Shown: piece after piece, positions 26,888 to 35,708 of the stretch
How the letters are laid out: the number at the start of each line of letters is the position of its first letter
Position numbering within the stretch: the stretch's first letter is position 1
Origin: CAYLLT01 sp964384465
GTDB lineage: Bacteria > Planctomycetota > Phycisphaerae > UBA1845 > PWPN01
Direction of reading: 5' to 3'
DNA length: 64,000 nt
NCBI GenBank assembly: GCA_964384465.1
Contig: CAYLLT010000018.1
Coordinates: forward strand, 1-64,000
Translations under genes and position numbers: made by a program
The notes under the pieces: model-generated
Database searches by the model: none
Seen by the model: the letters and a program-made list of their open reading frames with translations, nothing else
Told to the model about the DNA's origin: nothing

Positions 26888-26909
26888 CTGTCCATAAACT
26901 GTCCATAAA
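26888..26909 (+). repeat. Tandem 11-bp repeat ctgtccataaa x2
   Basis: Two perfect adjacent copies 63 bp downstream of the tRNA gene. tRNA 3' flanks are frequent integration sites, so this may be the scar of an integrated element, but no integrase is present. Confidence 0.5.
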
Positions 26910-27104
26910 CTTTCCGCGAATTCCGTCAACGCGGCCATCGGCCAGGAGAGAACTTTGGAGAATTTTCGGGTTCAATGTATCCGGCGGAGGGGCTGCTGCG
27001 AGTATTACCACGGCAGAGGAGCCAGGCGTGGTGAGTGTGAAGGTCAGCCCGGATGGCAGGTACGATACCGAGGACCTTCATTTCGTCATGATTGGAGATT
27101 CGCT

Positions 27105-28463
27105 ATGGATCCGAGAACAACAAACCGGCGTCGATTTTTGAAGCGGGCTGCGGGTACGGCCGTTGGCGTTGCGGCGGCGACGGCGGTGCGGCCGAATGTG
27201 GCGCGGGGTGCGGACGGCGGTAAGAAATATGTCGTGGGGTTCATGGGCACCGGCGGGCGGGGCGGGTTTCTGATGGACTGCATGCTCAAACGCGGCGACG
27301 TCGAAGTCGCTTACGTGTGCGATGCGGATCATTCGCGCATGGTGGAGTGCGCGGATCGTGCGGAGAAGGCCCAGGGAAAACGGCCCAAAATGGTTGCTGA
27401 TTTTCGCCGGATGCTTGACGACAAAAGCGTCCAGGCGATCGTCAACGCGACGCCTGACCACTGGCACGCGCTGGGCACGATCATGGCGTGTCAGGCGGAA
27501 AAGGACGTTTACGTGGAGAAGCCGGCGTCCTACTGCATCTTTGAAGGCCGGAAGATGGTCGAAGCCGCCCGCAAGTACAAANNNNNNNNNNTGCAGCTCG
27601 GCACGCAGAGCCGCAGCGGCGAATACATTCCGAAGGCCCTCGAATTCATCCGCTCGGGCAAGATCGGCGACGTGCATTATGTCCGCGTGATCAACATGAA
27701 GAACCTTCTGGACATCGGCCACAAGGAGGACAGCCCGCCGCCCGAGGGCGTCGATTTCGATATGTGGCTGGGGCCGGCGCCCAAGCGGGGGTTCAATACC
27801 AATCGCTTTCACGGCATGTGGCACTGGATTTGGGATTACTCCGGCGGCGACATCATCAACGACGGCGTACATCAGATCGACATCACCCGCTGGATGATCG
27901 GCCAGCAGCATGCCAAGACGGTTACGGCCGGCGGCGGCAGACATTTTTTCAGCGACGACAAGGAGGTTCCCGACGTGCAGGTGGTGACCTGGGAATTCGA
28001 CGGCGTCACCGTGGTATTCGAATTGGTTCTGTGGGCTCCGTACATGAAAAAGCTGGCTTGGGAGCTGCATACGGGCAATACTTACCCGGACTGGAAGTGG
28101 GACGGCATGCGCATCGAGCTGTTCGGCACCAAGGGTTTTATGTTCATGATGCGTCAGGGCGGCGGCTGGGATGCATTCGACGGCGACGACAAGCCCATCA
28201 TGCGGCTCAACGATCATTATCCGCTCGAGCAGCACATGGATAACTTCTTCAAATGTGTCGAGTCGCGCAAAAGGCCCAATGCGGACATCGAAGACGGACA
28301 TCTCTCGACGGTGTTGTGCCAGATGGGGAATATTTCCTACCACCTGGACGGCCGCAAGCTCCATTTCGATGGCGCGACCGAGCGATTCGAAGAAGCCGAA
28401 GCCAACGCATTTCTCAAGCGGCCCACCTACCGCGAACCGTGGGTGATTCCGGAACACGTGTGA
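27105..28463 (+). CDS. Gfo/Idh/MocA-family oxidoreductase, Tat-exported
   Basis: About 452 residues, NAD(P)-dependent sugar or polyol oxidoreductase fold. The N terminus has a twin-arginine signal (NRRRFLKRAAGTAVGVAAA), so it is exported folded. The Rossmann start is VVGFMGTGGRGGF, the family EKP motif is VYVEKPASYC, and the C-terminal domain contains GGDIINDGVHQIDITRWMIG. Ten N at 27582-27591 interrupt it after KYK; reading through them keeps the frame and fits about four missing codons before QLGTQSRSG. The ATG at 27105 follows ggaga. Exported members are numerous in planctomycetes; substrate unknown. Confidence 0.9.
   Translation: MDPRTTNRRRFLKRAAGTAVGVAAATAVRPNVARGADGGKKYVVGFMGTGGRGGFLMDCMLKRGDVEVAYVCDADHSRMVECADRAEKAQGKRPKMVADFRRMLDDKSVQAIVNATPDHWHALGTIMACQAEKDVYVEKPASYCIFEGRKMVEAARKYKXXXXQLGTQSRSGEYIPKALEFIRSGKIGDVHYVRVINMKNLLDIGHKEDSPPPEGVDFDMWLGPAPKRGFNTNRFHGMWHWIWDYSGGDIINDGVHQIDITRWMIGQQHAKTVTAGGGRHFFSDDKEVPDVQVVTWEFDGVTVVFELVLWAPYMKKLAWELHTGNTYPDWKWDGMRIELFGTKGFMFMMRQGGGWDAFDGDDKPIMRLNDHYPLEQHMDNFFKCVESRKRPNADIEDGHLSTVLCQMGNISYHLDGRKLHFDGATERFEEAEANAFLKRPTYREPWVIPEHV
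27582..27591. other. Run of 10 N inside the Gfo/Idh/MocA gene
   Basis: Ten undetermined bases. The frame is preserved and the surrounding family sequence suggests that about four codons are missing, so here the length may be real. Confidence 0.95.
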
Positions 28464-28491
28464 TCTTCTCGATCGCGATGATTGGCGAAAC

Positions 28492-28519
28492 GTACGCACA
28501 GAAATAGACCTGTGCGTAC
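28492..28519. repeat. Palindrome GTACGCACAG-n8-CTGTGCGTAC
   Basis: Perfect 10-bp inverted repeat 28 bp after the oxidoreductase stop, without a T-tract. A possible 3' hairpin of that gene. Confidence 0.65.
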
Positions 28520-28598
28520 CACCCAACCGTCTTGTTTGAGCCAGACGCTGTTTGAATTATGGTCATGTCGAATCAAACCCCAGCAACGGAGCATAGCG

Positions 28599-29609
28599 AT
28601 GCATAAGGTCTGTCTGACCACGATGGTCAGGATTGTTCTGGTTTCAGGGGGCTTAACCGGTTGCGCGTCGTCCCCATCTGCGCCGGTCCATTCGCGCGTC
28701 GCCGAGCCTCACGCGAGCACCCAACCTGCCCCCACCGAGAAGGTCACGTATGTTTACAAAACAACTCCGGACTGCGACATTCACGCGGACGTTTATCGTC
28801 CAGCGAACGTCTCCTCGCCGACGCCGGTCATTGTCTATATTCACGGCGGGGCGTTGATGATGGGTTCGAGGACGGGCATCAACGGGGAGCAATTGAAGAT
28901 GTATCTGCATGCCGGGTACACGGTGATCTCGATCGACTATCGGCTGGCTCCGGAGGTCAAGCTGGCCGTCATTATAGAAGACCTGCGGGATGCCTTCCGG
29001 TGGGTTCGCGAAACCGCTCCGGGCCTCTTTCCGATCGATCCGCAGCGCATCGCGGTGATCGGGCATTCGGCCGGCGGATATCTCACGCTGATGAGCGGCT
29101 TCTGTATCTTTCCTCGCCCCAAGGCACTGGTTGCGTTCTACGGCTACGGTGACATTGCCGGCGATTGGGTCAACCAGCCGGATCCGTTTTATACCCAGCA
29201 GCCGGCAGTGACGCGAGAAGCGGCCTATCGGTGTGTCGGCGGTCCGGCCAGGACGGAACCGCCCGGCGATAAGGGGCCGTATTACCTCTATTGCCGGCAG
29301 CAGGGCCTCTGGGCCAGGGAAGCCACCGGGCACGATCCGGTGAAGGAGCCCGCCGCGTTCGACGCTTTCTGCCCGCTCCGCAATGTCTCTGCGAAGTATC
29401 CGCCGACACTGCTGCTGCACGGCGATAAGGACACTGACGTACCTTACGAGCAATCGGTGGCCATGGCCGCACGTTTGTCTGGTTTCGGCGTCGAACACCA
29501 GTTGATCACCATTCCCGGCGGCAAGCACGGCTTCGACGGCGATATGAAAAATCCGGTCGTCCGCGATGGCTTTGACGCGGTTCTGGCCTTTCTGAAGAAG
29601 CACCTTTGA
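28599..29609 (+). CDS. Alpha/beta-hydrolase lipoprotein (esterase-like)
   Basis: A 336-residue protein from ATG 28599, with ggag upstream. A lipoprotein signal is visible (IVLVSGGLTGCASS; lipobox LTGC), so it is membrane-anchored outside the cytoplasm. The hydrolase core has the oxyanion HGGALMMGS, nucleophile GHSAGGYLTL, acid in LHGDKDTDVPYE and catalytic His in GGKHGF, as in HSL/BD-FAE-type esterases. In a carbohydrate-rich neighbourhood, deacetylation of a glycan or small ester is plausible but unproven. The frame that extends upstream to 28482 is not supported. Confidence 0.88.
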   Translation: MHKVCLTTMVRIVLVSGGLTGCASSPSAPVHSRVAEPHASTQPAPTEKVTYVYKTTPDCDIHADVYRPANVSSPTPVIVYIHGGALMMGSRTGINGEQLKMYLHAGYTVISIDYRLAPEVKLAVIIEDLRDAFRWVRETAPGLFPIDPQRIAVIGHSAGGYLTLMSGFCIFPRPKALVAFYGYGDIAGDWVNQPDPFYTQQPAVTREAAYRCVGGPARTEPPGDKGPYYLYCRQQGLWAREATGHDPVKEPAAFDAFCPLRNVSAKYPPTLLLHGDKDTDVPYEQSVAMAARLSGFGVEHQLITIPGGKHGFDGDMKNPVVRDGFDAVLAFLKKHL

Positions 29610-29632
29610 ACGGCGGGGCAAGCGGCTACGAG

Positions 29633-29802
29633 ATGGTGGAGGCCACACTATGCGGCCTGAAAATCACCTTGGACCAGCAGACTGGCTCCATATTGGAGCT
29701 GAACCATCCTGGTCCCGGCGGGATGCTCCAGACTATCCCCGAGCGGGGCAGTCTGGTGGACTTGGCCTACCCGGCCACGGACCAGTGCCCGCCATGGATG
29801 GA
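29633..29802 (+). pseudogene. Truncated N-terminal gene fragment
   Basis: An open frame starting MVEATLCGLKITLDQQTGS and continuing ILELNHPGPGGMLQTIPERG then SLVDLAYPATDQC. This has the regular strand pattern of an N-terminal beta-sandwich of large secreted proteins seen in planctomycetes (my recollection of the family style, not a search). It then runs antisense into the 3' end of the E1 gene and stops at 29866, so the rest is missing. Probably a remnant left by a rearrangement ending near 29800. Confidence 0.45.
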
Positions 29803-32274
29803 TCAGATGCCTTCGGCGCTGCGGCGCATCAGCTCCTGGACATTGCCGGGACGCGCCGGCGCGTAACCCTTCAGCGGAATCAAGTGCTCGTGCACCGCGT
29901 CGATCAGGTCGGACGGAAACGGGAAGAACGCGTCTTCCACCTCGTCGGGCGGGGTGATCCAGTTGCGAGCGCCAACCACCGTCGGCGGAGCGTCCAGCTC
30001 GTCGAAGGCAAACTGCGTGATCTTGGCCGCGAAGGTCTGCAAGGCGCTGCCGCGCTCACAGGCGTCGGACGCCAGGAGAATCCTGCGCGTCTTCTTCACC
30101 GATGCGATGACCTTCTCGAAATTGAACGGTACGATCGAGCGGGCGTCGATCACCTCGCAGGAAACACCGTGCTTTTCCTCAAGGGTTTTGGCGGCTTCGA
30201 GGGCGCGGTAGAGCGTCGCTCCGATGGTCAGGATGGTCAGGTCCTGGCCGTTTTTCTTTACGTCCGGATCGCCGATGGGAATCTCATATCGGCCGACGGG
30301 CACACCGCCGGGGACGAATTCCTCGGCCTGATCGTAGATGCGCTGGCTTTCGAAGAAGACGACCGGATCGGTGCCGGTCAGGGCGGAATACATCAGCCCC
30401 TTGGCGTCGTACGGAGTGGCGGGGAAGACAACCTTCAGGCCGGGGATGTGAGCGCACATCGACGACCAGTCCTGGCTGTGCTGAGCGCCGTATTTTGAAC
30501 CGACGGAAACGCGCAGAACGACGGGCATCTTGAGCAATCCACCGGACATGGATTGCCATTTGGCCAACTGGTTAAAGATTTCATCACCCGCCCGGCCCAT
30601 GAAATCGCAGTACATCAGCTCGACCAGCGGCCGGCCGCCTTCCAGGGCGTATCCAACCGCCGTACCGACGATCGCGCCTTCGCTGATGGGCGAATTGAAC
30701 AGGCGATGATAAGGCAGCGCCTCGGTCAATCCGCGGTACACTGCGAACGCCCCACCCCAGTCGCGATTCTCCTCGCCGTACGCGACCAGCGTGGGGTCGA
30801 CATAGAAGCGATCCAGAATCGCCTCGAAGATCGCGTCGCGAATACCGACGCACTTGGCCTTGGACAGGCGCGCGCCTTTCTCGTCAAAAGCGCTTCGGCT
30901 ACGCGTGGCCAGTTGCTTGACGCGGGGGTTTTCCTCGCGGCTGATCAGCGTCTCGGGCGTGCGGCCGTTCTCCATCGAGTCGATCTTCTGGTTGGAGAAC
31001 ATCGTCTTCTCCAACAGCGACCCGGCCTTTTTCAGATCGGCCCGCGGGGAGATCGTCTCGTCGATCGCCCTCCTGAAGGCGCGGAAAACAATCTCTTCGC
31101 ACCTGGCCTTGATCTCATCAATCTCGCCTTGCGTGCAGACATTGGCGGCCACCAGATCGCGGGCGAAAGTGGACAGTGGATCGACGTTCTGCCAGGCTTC
31201 GACTTCGGTCTTTTCGCGATAGCTGCTGGCATCGGACGGGGAGTGACCGCTGAAACGGTAGGTCACCGTGTCCAGCAGCACGGGACCGTCGCCGGTTTCC
31301 AGAATCTTCTTCTTACGGGCGATCGCGTCCACCACCGCGAGCGGGTTGTATCCATCGACGCGCTCGGCGTGCATCTGCTGGGGATTCAGACCCGCGCCCA
31401 TCCGGGCCAGGATTCCAAACCCCATGGTCTCGCCGACGGGCTGGCCGCCCATGCCGTAGAAGTTGTTGACGAAGTTCATGATCAGCGGCAACCCGCCGCG
31501 ATGCGCCTGGTCCCAAAGAAGCTTGAACTGGTCCATAGTGGCAAAACAGAGGGCCTCCCAGACCGGCCCGCAACCGGCCGAGGCGTCACCGATGTTGGCG
31601 ATGACGATCCCCTTTTTCTTGTTGACGTGCTTGAACAGCGCCGCCCCGACGGCGATATCCGCCGAACCCCCCACGATCGCGTTATTGGGGTAGATCCCCA
31701 GCGGTGGGAAAAAGGCGTGCATCGATCCGCCCATGCCTTTGTTCATGCCCGTCTCGCGGCCGAAAATTTCCGCCAGCGCGCCGTAGACCAGGTAATCAAT
31801 GGCCAGATCGTGGGCTCCGCCGTTGGCATCTTTTTCAACGACCCGGAGGCAGTCGCCGCCGAAGTATTCGCGCATCATTTTCATCAGCGCCGCGTCGTCG
31901 AGCTTGTCGATGGCGGACAAGCCCTTGGCGAGGATTTCACCGTGGCTGCGATGGCTTCCGTAGATGTGGTCGTCCACGTCCAGCAGGAACGCCTGGCCGA
32001 CCGCCGTCGCTTCCTGGCCAATCGACAGGTGCGCCGGGCCGCGATGGTTGTATTCCACGCCTTTGAAGTTCCCGCGCAGCTTGATCTCATTGAGCATGTT
32101 CTCAAACGCGCGGATCAGCTCCATATCCCGCTGAATGCGGACCAGGTCCTTGCGCGAATAGTGAATCAATTCGTCCTGGATGGTCCGGCTGTACTGGTTG
32201 ACCGGGATCGGTTGAAACGGAATGGTCGTCCGGGTGCGCGATTCGGTCGGGCTGATGATCTGGTTCTTGGGCAT
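29803..32274 (-). CDS. Fused alpha-beta E1 subunit of a 2-oxoacid dehydrogenase
   Basis: An 823-residue thiamine-diphosphate enzyme in which E1 alpha (residues about 35-430) and E1 beta (about 480-823) are joined. The alpha part shows HRGPAHLSIGQEATAVG, the TPP motif IGDASAGCGPVWEAL ending NNFYGMGG, and the phosphorylation-loop-like YRFSGHSPSDASSYR. The beta part shows VAYGEENRDWGGAF, SPISEGAIVGTAVG and VEVIDARSIVPFN-like CEVIDARSIVPF. It decarboxylates a 2-oxoacid (pyruvate, branched-chain or acetoin) and passes acyl groups to E2. The E2 and E3 genes lie divergently across the promoter region. Start at MPKNQIISP, after aggaag. Confidence 0.92.
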   Translation of the reverse strand: MPKNQIISPTESRTRTTIPFQPIPVNQYSRTIQDELIHYSRKDLVRIQRDMELIRAFENMLNEIKLRGNFKGVEYNHRGPAHLSIGQEATAVGQAFLLDVDDHIYGSHRSHGEILAKGLSAIDKLDDAALMKMMREYFGGDCLRVVEKDANGGAHDLAIDYLVYGALAEIFGRETGMNKGMGGSMHAFFPPLGIYPNNAIVGGSADIAVGAALFKHVNKKKGIVIANIGDASAGCGPVWEALCFATMDQFKLLWDQAHRGGLPLIMNFVNNFYGMGGQPVGETMGFGILARMGAGLNPQQMHAERVDGYNPLAVVDAIARKKKILETGDGPVLLDTVTYRFSGHSPSDASSYREKTEVEAWQNVDPLSTFARDLVAANVCTQGEIDEIKARCEEIVFRAFRRAIDETISPRADLKKAGSLLEKTMFSNQKIDSMENGRTPETLISREENPRVKQLATRSRSAFDEKGARLSKAKCVGIRDAIFEAILDRFYVDPTLVAYGEENRDWGGAFAVYRGLTEALPYHRLFNSPISEGAIVGTAVGYALEGGRPLVELMYCDFMGRAGDEIFNQLAKWQSMSGGLLKMPVVLRVSVGSKYGAQHSQDWSSMCAHIPGLKVVFPATPYDAKGLMYSALTGTDPVVFFESQRIYDQAEEFVPGGVPVGRYEIPIGDPDVKKNGQDLTILTIGATLYRALEAAKTLEEKHGVSCEVIDARSIVPFNFEKVIASVKKTRRILLASDACERGSALQTFAAKITQFAFDELDAPPTVVGARNWITPPDEVEDAFFPFPSDLIDAVHEHLIPLKGYAPARPGNVQELMRRSAEGI

Positions 32275-32288
32275 GTCGGTTACTCTTC

Positions 32289-32393
32289 CTATGGATTGGC
32301 TTTGACGGCAGGCAGCCGATCGCTTTCCACCGACTCGCTGCCGGGATGCAGAATCTCGATGTTGTGACGCGAAAGAAATTCCTGCCTGCTCAT
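32289..32393 (-). CDS. 34-residue small ORF upstream of E1
   Basis: ATG after aggggt (6-base spacing), encoding MSRQEFLSRHNIEILHPGSE and 14 more residues, ending 14 bp before the E1 start. The close fit between its stop and the E1 Shine-Dalgarno suggests a translated leader or a small partner protein. No motif is recognised. It may alternatively be the original N terminus of E1 separated by a stop codon. Confidence 0.4.
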   Translation of the reverse strand: MSRQEFLSRHNIEILHPGSESVESDRLPAVKANP

Positions 32394-32537
32394 GGGTTAC
32401 CCCTACTATTCCCACGCGAATATCGCACAAGTTGTCGATAATTTCAAACATTTAGTGTAAAACTATGCTTGACTTGCGACATTCTTTAACGACAGCATGT
32501 TAGTCCTAAAAGATACTGGAAACACTTCAGGTGAGAC

Positions 32538-34067
32538 ATGCCGACGATCACGCTTCCCCAGACCAGGGATATGCCGACGGGAACGATCCGGAGGTGGCGA
32601 AAAAAACCCGGCCAATCGATCATCGCCGGCGAGGTCATCGTTGAAATTGAAGGTGAAACCGCGCTGATCGAGATCGAGTCGGCGGTGAGTGGAACGCTGG
32701 TGGAGATATTGGCCGCGGAGGGTCAGACCGTGTCAACGAATGGGCCGCTGGCAATTGTGAATTCAGATGGAAATAACCCGGCCCCGTCGCCGGTTGCCCA
32801 GCCCGCGTCTGCCCCAGCGCCGCCTTCTACAAACCACCCGGCGCCTGCGGCATCCGCTCCGGCCGGGAATGTGATTCCCATCGTCATGCCCAAGGCCGGG
32901 CAGTCGATGGAAGAAGGCATGCTGGTCAAGTGGCACGTCGCGCCGGGCGCCCTGATCAAAAAGGGGGACGTGATCTTCGAGATCGAGACCGACAAGGCCG
33001 CGATGGAAGTCGAAGCGACAGATGGTGGAAGGCTGTCGCGCATCGTGCTGCCTGAAGGAGGCACGCTGCCGGTGCTGCAACCCGTCGCTTATCTGGCTGA
33101 TAACGACGCGGATGTCGATGCGTTCATCGCGTCGCAGGGTGTTGTTGCCGCGACAGCCCCTGCGGCTGTGGCCGCTCAACTTGCACTGCTTGAGAGCAGT
33201 GGCACGCAGCCGACTGTGCCCGCTCGCCCGGTGGTTGTGGAGGACGGCCGTGCCAAGGCCTCGCCGGCCGCCCGCAAAATTGCCCGCGATCGCCAAATCG
33301 ATCTGACCGGCCTGCCGGCTGGCAGCGGCCCTGGTGGCCGGATCATCTCGACGGACGTGCCCCTGACCGCTCCTGCCGCGGGCGCACTTCCTTCGGCCGC
33401 GCCGGGCGGTGTCCGCCGGCGGATGAGCCAGATGCGCAAGGCCATCGCCAGGAATCTGTCGCTTTCCAAACAGACCATTCCGCACTTCTACGTGCGACTT
33501 ACGGTCAACGTCGAACCGCTCTTTGCGTTTTATCAGGACGAAAAGAAAAAATATCCCGTCGGCCTTAACGACGTGGTCGTGCTGGCCTGCGCCAAGCTGG
33601 TCATGGAGTTTCCCGCGTTTCGCAGCCGGCTTGATGGCGACGAAGTGATTGAGTTTTCGACGGCCAACATCGGCGTTGCCGTCGCGATGGACGACGGACT
33701 GGTTGTGCCCGTGCTCGCGTCCGCGGAACGCATGAACCTGCAAACGGTCTCCAGCGAAATCAAGCGCATCGCCGCCGCGGCGCGGTCCGGGAAAATCGAG
33801 GGGATGGGCACCGGTGTATTCACGATCACCAACATGGGCATGTTCGGCGTCGAGGAATTCGCGCCGATCATCAATCCCCCGGAGTCCGCGATTCTCGCCG
33901 TGGGAACCGCGCGCGAAGCCGTCGTCGTCAAAGACGGCGCGATGCGCGCCGGTCGCGTGATGACCATGACGCTCAGCGCCGATCACCGTCTGATCGACGG
34001 TGCGATGGCCGCCCGATTCCTGGCCAGACTGAAGGAAATTTTGGAAGCCCCGGCGGCGCTGGTCTGA
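32538..34067 (+). CDS. Dihydrolipoyl acyltransferase (E2)
   Basis: A 509-residue E2 core. It has two N-terminal lipoyl-like domains: residues 1-75, and about 113-190 with the lipoylation motif ETDKAAMEVEA (Lys153). Then come a peripheral-subunit-binding domain (KASPAARKIARDRQIDLTGL) and the catalytic domain from RRRMSQMRKAIARNL to the active-site motif DHRLIDGAMAARF. In the first domain the motif reads EIEGETALIEIES, with Thr41 where the lipoyl Lys should be, so it cannot be lipoylated. Start follows aggtgag. The E3 gene follows 36 bp downstream. Confidence 0.94.
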   Translation: MPTITLPQTRDMPTGTIRRWRKKPGQSIIAGEVIVEIEGETALIEIESAVSGTLVEILAAEGQTVSTNGPLAIVNSDGNNPAPSPVAQPASAPAPPSTNHPAPAASAPAGNVIPIVMPKAGQSMEEGMLVKWHVAPGALIKKGDVIFEIETDKAAMEVEATDGGRLSRIVLPEGGTLPVLQPVAYLADNDADVDAFIASQGVVAATAPAAVAAQLALLESSGTQPTVPARPVVVEDGRAKASPAARKIARDRQIDLTGLPAGSGPGGRIISTDVPLTAPAAGALPSAAPGGVRRRMSQMRKAIARNLSLSKQTIPHFYVRLTVNVEPLFAFYQDEKKKYPVGLNDVVVLACAKLVMEFPAFRSRLDGDEVIEFSTANIGVAVAMDDGLVVPVLASAERMNLQTVSSEIKRIAAAARSGKIEGMGTGVFTITNMGMFGVEEFAPIINPPESAILAVGTAREAVVVKDGAMRAGRVMTMTLSADHRLIDGAMAARFLARLKEILEAPAALV

Positions 34068-34103
34068 TGATTGTTCATCCTGATCGAAACAGGGCAGCAC
34101 GAT

Positions 34104-35522
34104 ATGAGTAAGCATTTTGACATTGTCGTCATCGGTGGCGGTCCCGGTGGTTACGTGGCTGCCCTGAAGGCAGGCCAGTTGGGCGCTAACGTCGCCATCG
34201 TCGAGAAAAGCCATCTCGGTGGAGCCTGCCTGAATAACGGCTGCATCCCCTCCAAGGCCCTGTTGGCGTCGGCGGAATTGATGCACCATGTCCAGCATGC
34301 CGCCGATCTGGGGATCGAAGTTGCCGGCCAAGTCAACGCCAATTGGGCCAGCATCCAATCCCGCAAGGACACGATCGTTCAAACCCTGCGCGGCGGTATC
34401 AAGGGACTGCTGTCGGCCCGCAGAGTAACGCTCTTTCAGGGCACCGCGATGCTGGCGGGAACCGGCCAGGTCGCTGTCGATCAGAACGGCGCGACCCAGA
34501 CCATCACCGCCGGCAAGACGATTCTTGCCGTCGGCTCCGCGCCTTCGCGCATTCCGGGATGGCCGACCGATCCCAATGTCGTCTGTACCAGCGACGAGGC
34601 GCTGCACTGGAAAACGCTTCCCAAAAAGCTGTTGATCGTGGGCGGTGGCGTGATCGGGTGCGAATTCGCCTGCATGATGCAGCCGCTCGGCGTTGAGGTG
34701 ACGATCGTTGAGATGCTGCCGCAGTTGCTGCCGAACATGGATGGGCAGATCGCCGAGCTGCTGACCAAGATCTTCAAGCGGCGTGGCATACAAATCCACG
34801 TGGCGACGAAGATCGAGAATCTGACGATCATCGGCCAGACAGCGCAGGCGAAACTGAACGGCGGCGTCGTGCTGGAGGCGGACCGTGTGCTTGTGGCGAC
34901 CGGGCGGCGGCCCAATACCGCCGACGTTGGACTGACCGGTGTCGGGTTGACCGCTGATCGCGGGTTTGTCCGCGTCAATGACCGCATGGAAACTTCCGTC
35001 AGAGGCTATTACTGCATCGGCGACGCCAACGGCCGCTGTTTGCTCGCGCACGCGGCTTCGGCGCAGGGCGTGGTGGCGGTGGAAAACGCCCTGGGCCACG
35101 GCCACGCCGCCGACGCGCCGGTTCCCAACGCCGTTTACACTTTTCCGGAAATCGCCTCGGTCGGGCTCACCGCCGAGGAAGCCCGGGCCAACGGCCGGCC
35201 CATATCGATCGGGTTCTTCCCCCTGGCGCACCTGGGCAAGGCCATGGCCGCCGCGGACACCGAGGGTTTTGCCAAGATCATCCGCGATCGCCAGACCGGA
35301 CTGTTGCTCGGCGCGCACATGATCGGCCACAATGCGACCGAGTGCATCATGTCGGTGACGGCACTGATGCACAAGAAAGCCAGCGTGCGGGATGTGGCCG
35401 AGACGATCTTCGCCCATCCGACTATTTCCGAATCCCTGAAGGAGGCCGCGGAAGACGCGCTGTCCGTTGGCCTGCATCTTGCGCCGCGAAAAGTGCTTCG
35501 CCTTGCTGGTGCGGTGGCATAA
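34104..35522 (+). CDS. lpdA: Dihydrolipoyl dehydrogenase (E3)
   Basis: A 472-residue FAD flavoprotein disulfide reductase that reoxidises dihydrolipoamide with NAD. The FAD motif is VVIGGGPGGYVAALKAGQLG, the redox disulfide is in GGACLNNGCIPSKALL, the NAD motif is LLIVGGGVIGCEFACM, and the C-terminal catalytic His-Glu pair lies in FAHPTISESLKEA. Asn replaces the usual Val between the two Cys (CLNNGC). It belongs with the adjacent E2 gene and the divergent E1 gene to one complex. Identification is firm. Confidence 0.96.
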   Translation: MSKHFDIVVIGGGPGGYVAALKAGQLGANVAIVEKSHLGGACLNNGCIPSKALLASAELMHHVQHAADLGIEVAGQVNANWASIQSRKDTIVQTLRGGIKGLLSARRVTLFQGTAMLAGTGQVAVDQNGATQTITAGKTILAVGSAPSRIPGWPTDPNVVCTSDEALHWKTLPKKLLIVGGGVIGCEFACMMQPLGVEVTIVEMLPQLLPNMDGQIAELLTKIFKRRGIQIHVATKIENLTIIGQTAQAKLNGGVVLEADRVLVATGRRPNTADVGLTGVGLTADRGFVRVNDRMETSVRGYYCIGDANGRCLLAHAASAQGVVAVENALGHGHAADAPVPNAVYTFPEIASVGLTAEEARANGRPISIGFFPLAHLGKAMAAADTEGFAKIIRDRQTGLLLGAHMIGHNATECIMSVTALMHKKASVRDVAETIFAHPTISESLKEAAEDALSVGLHLAPRKVLRLAGAVA

Positions 35523-35567
35523 TATGATTCCGGTCCTGCTGAGAAACGGTAAGTATTCTTTTTCGAT

Positions 35568-35629
35568 CCGAGCCGCGACCGTAAGGGAGCGGTTTTGCCG
35601 TAGCCCGCTTCCTTACGGGCGCGGCTCGG
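35568..35629. repeat. Dispersed palindromic repeat, copy D
   Basis: Begins ccgagccgcgaccgtaaggg and ends with the near-complement ...ttacgggcgcggctcgg. It lies between lpdA and the following dehydrogenase gene. Confidence 0.88.
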
Positions 35630-35708
35630 ACAAAACGGGACGCACTATTCAAACGAACGACTACCTGAGAATCGCAGGACGAAACGTCGAACGGTAAAGG
35701 ATTGATTC

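Noticed and set aside
26753..26957. Integrated element at tRNA-Glu
   Set aside because: Only a two-copy 11-bp repeat was seen; there is no integrase and no second copy of the tRNA 3' end in the window.
30553..32367. 604-codon frame antisense to the E1 gene
   Set aside because: Shadow of the fused E1 coding sequence.
32763..35477. 904-codon open frame antisense to E2 and E3
   Set aside because: Long only because of codon bias in the true genes; its composition is His/Gln/Arg-rich with no domain.
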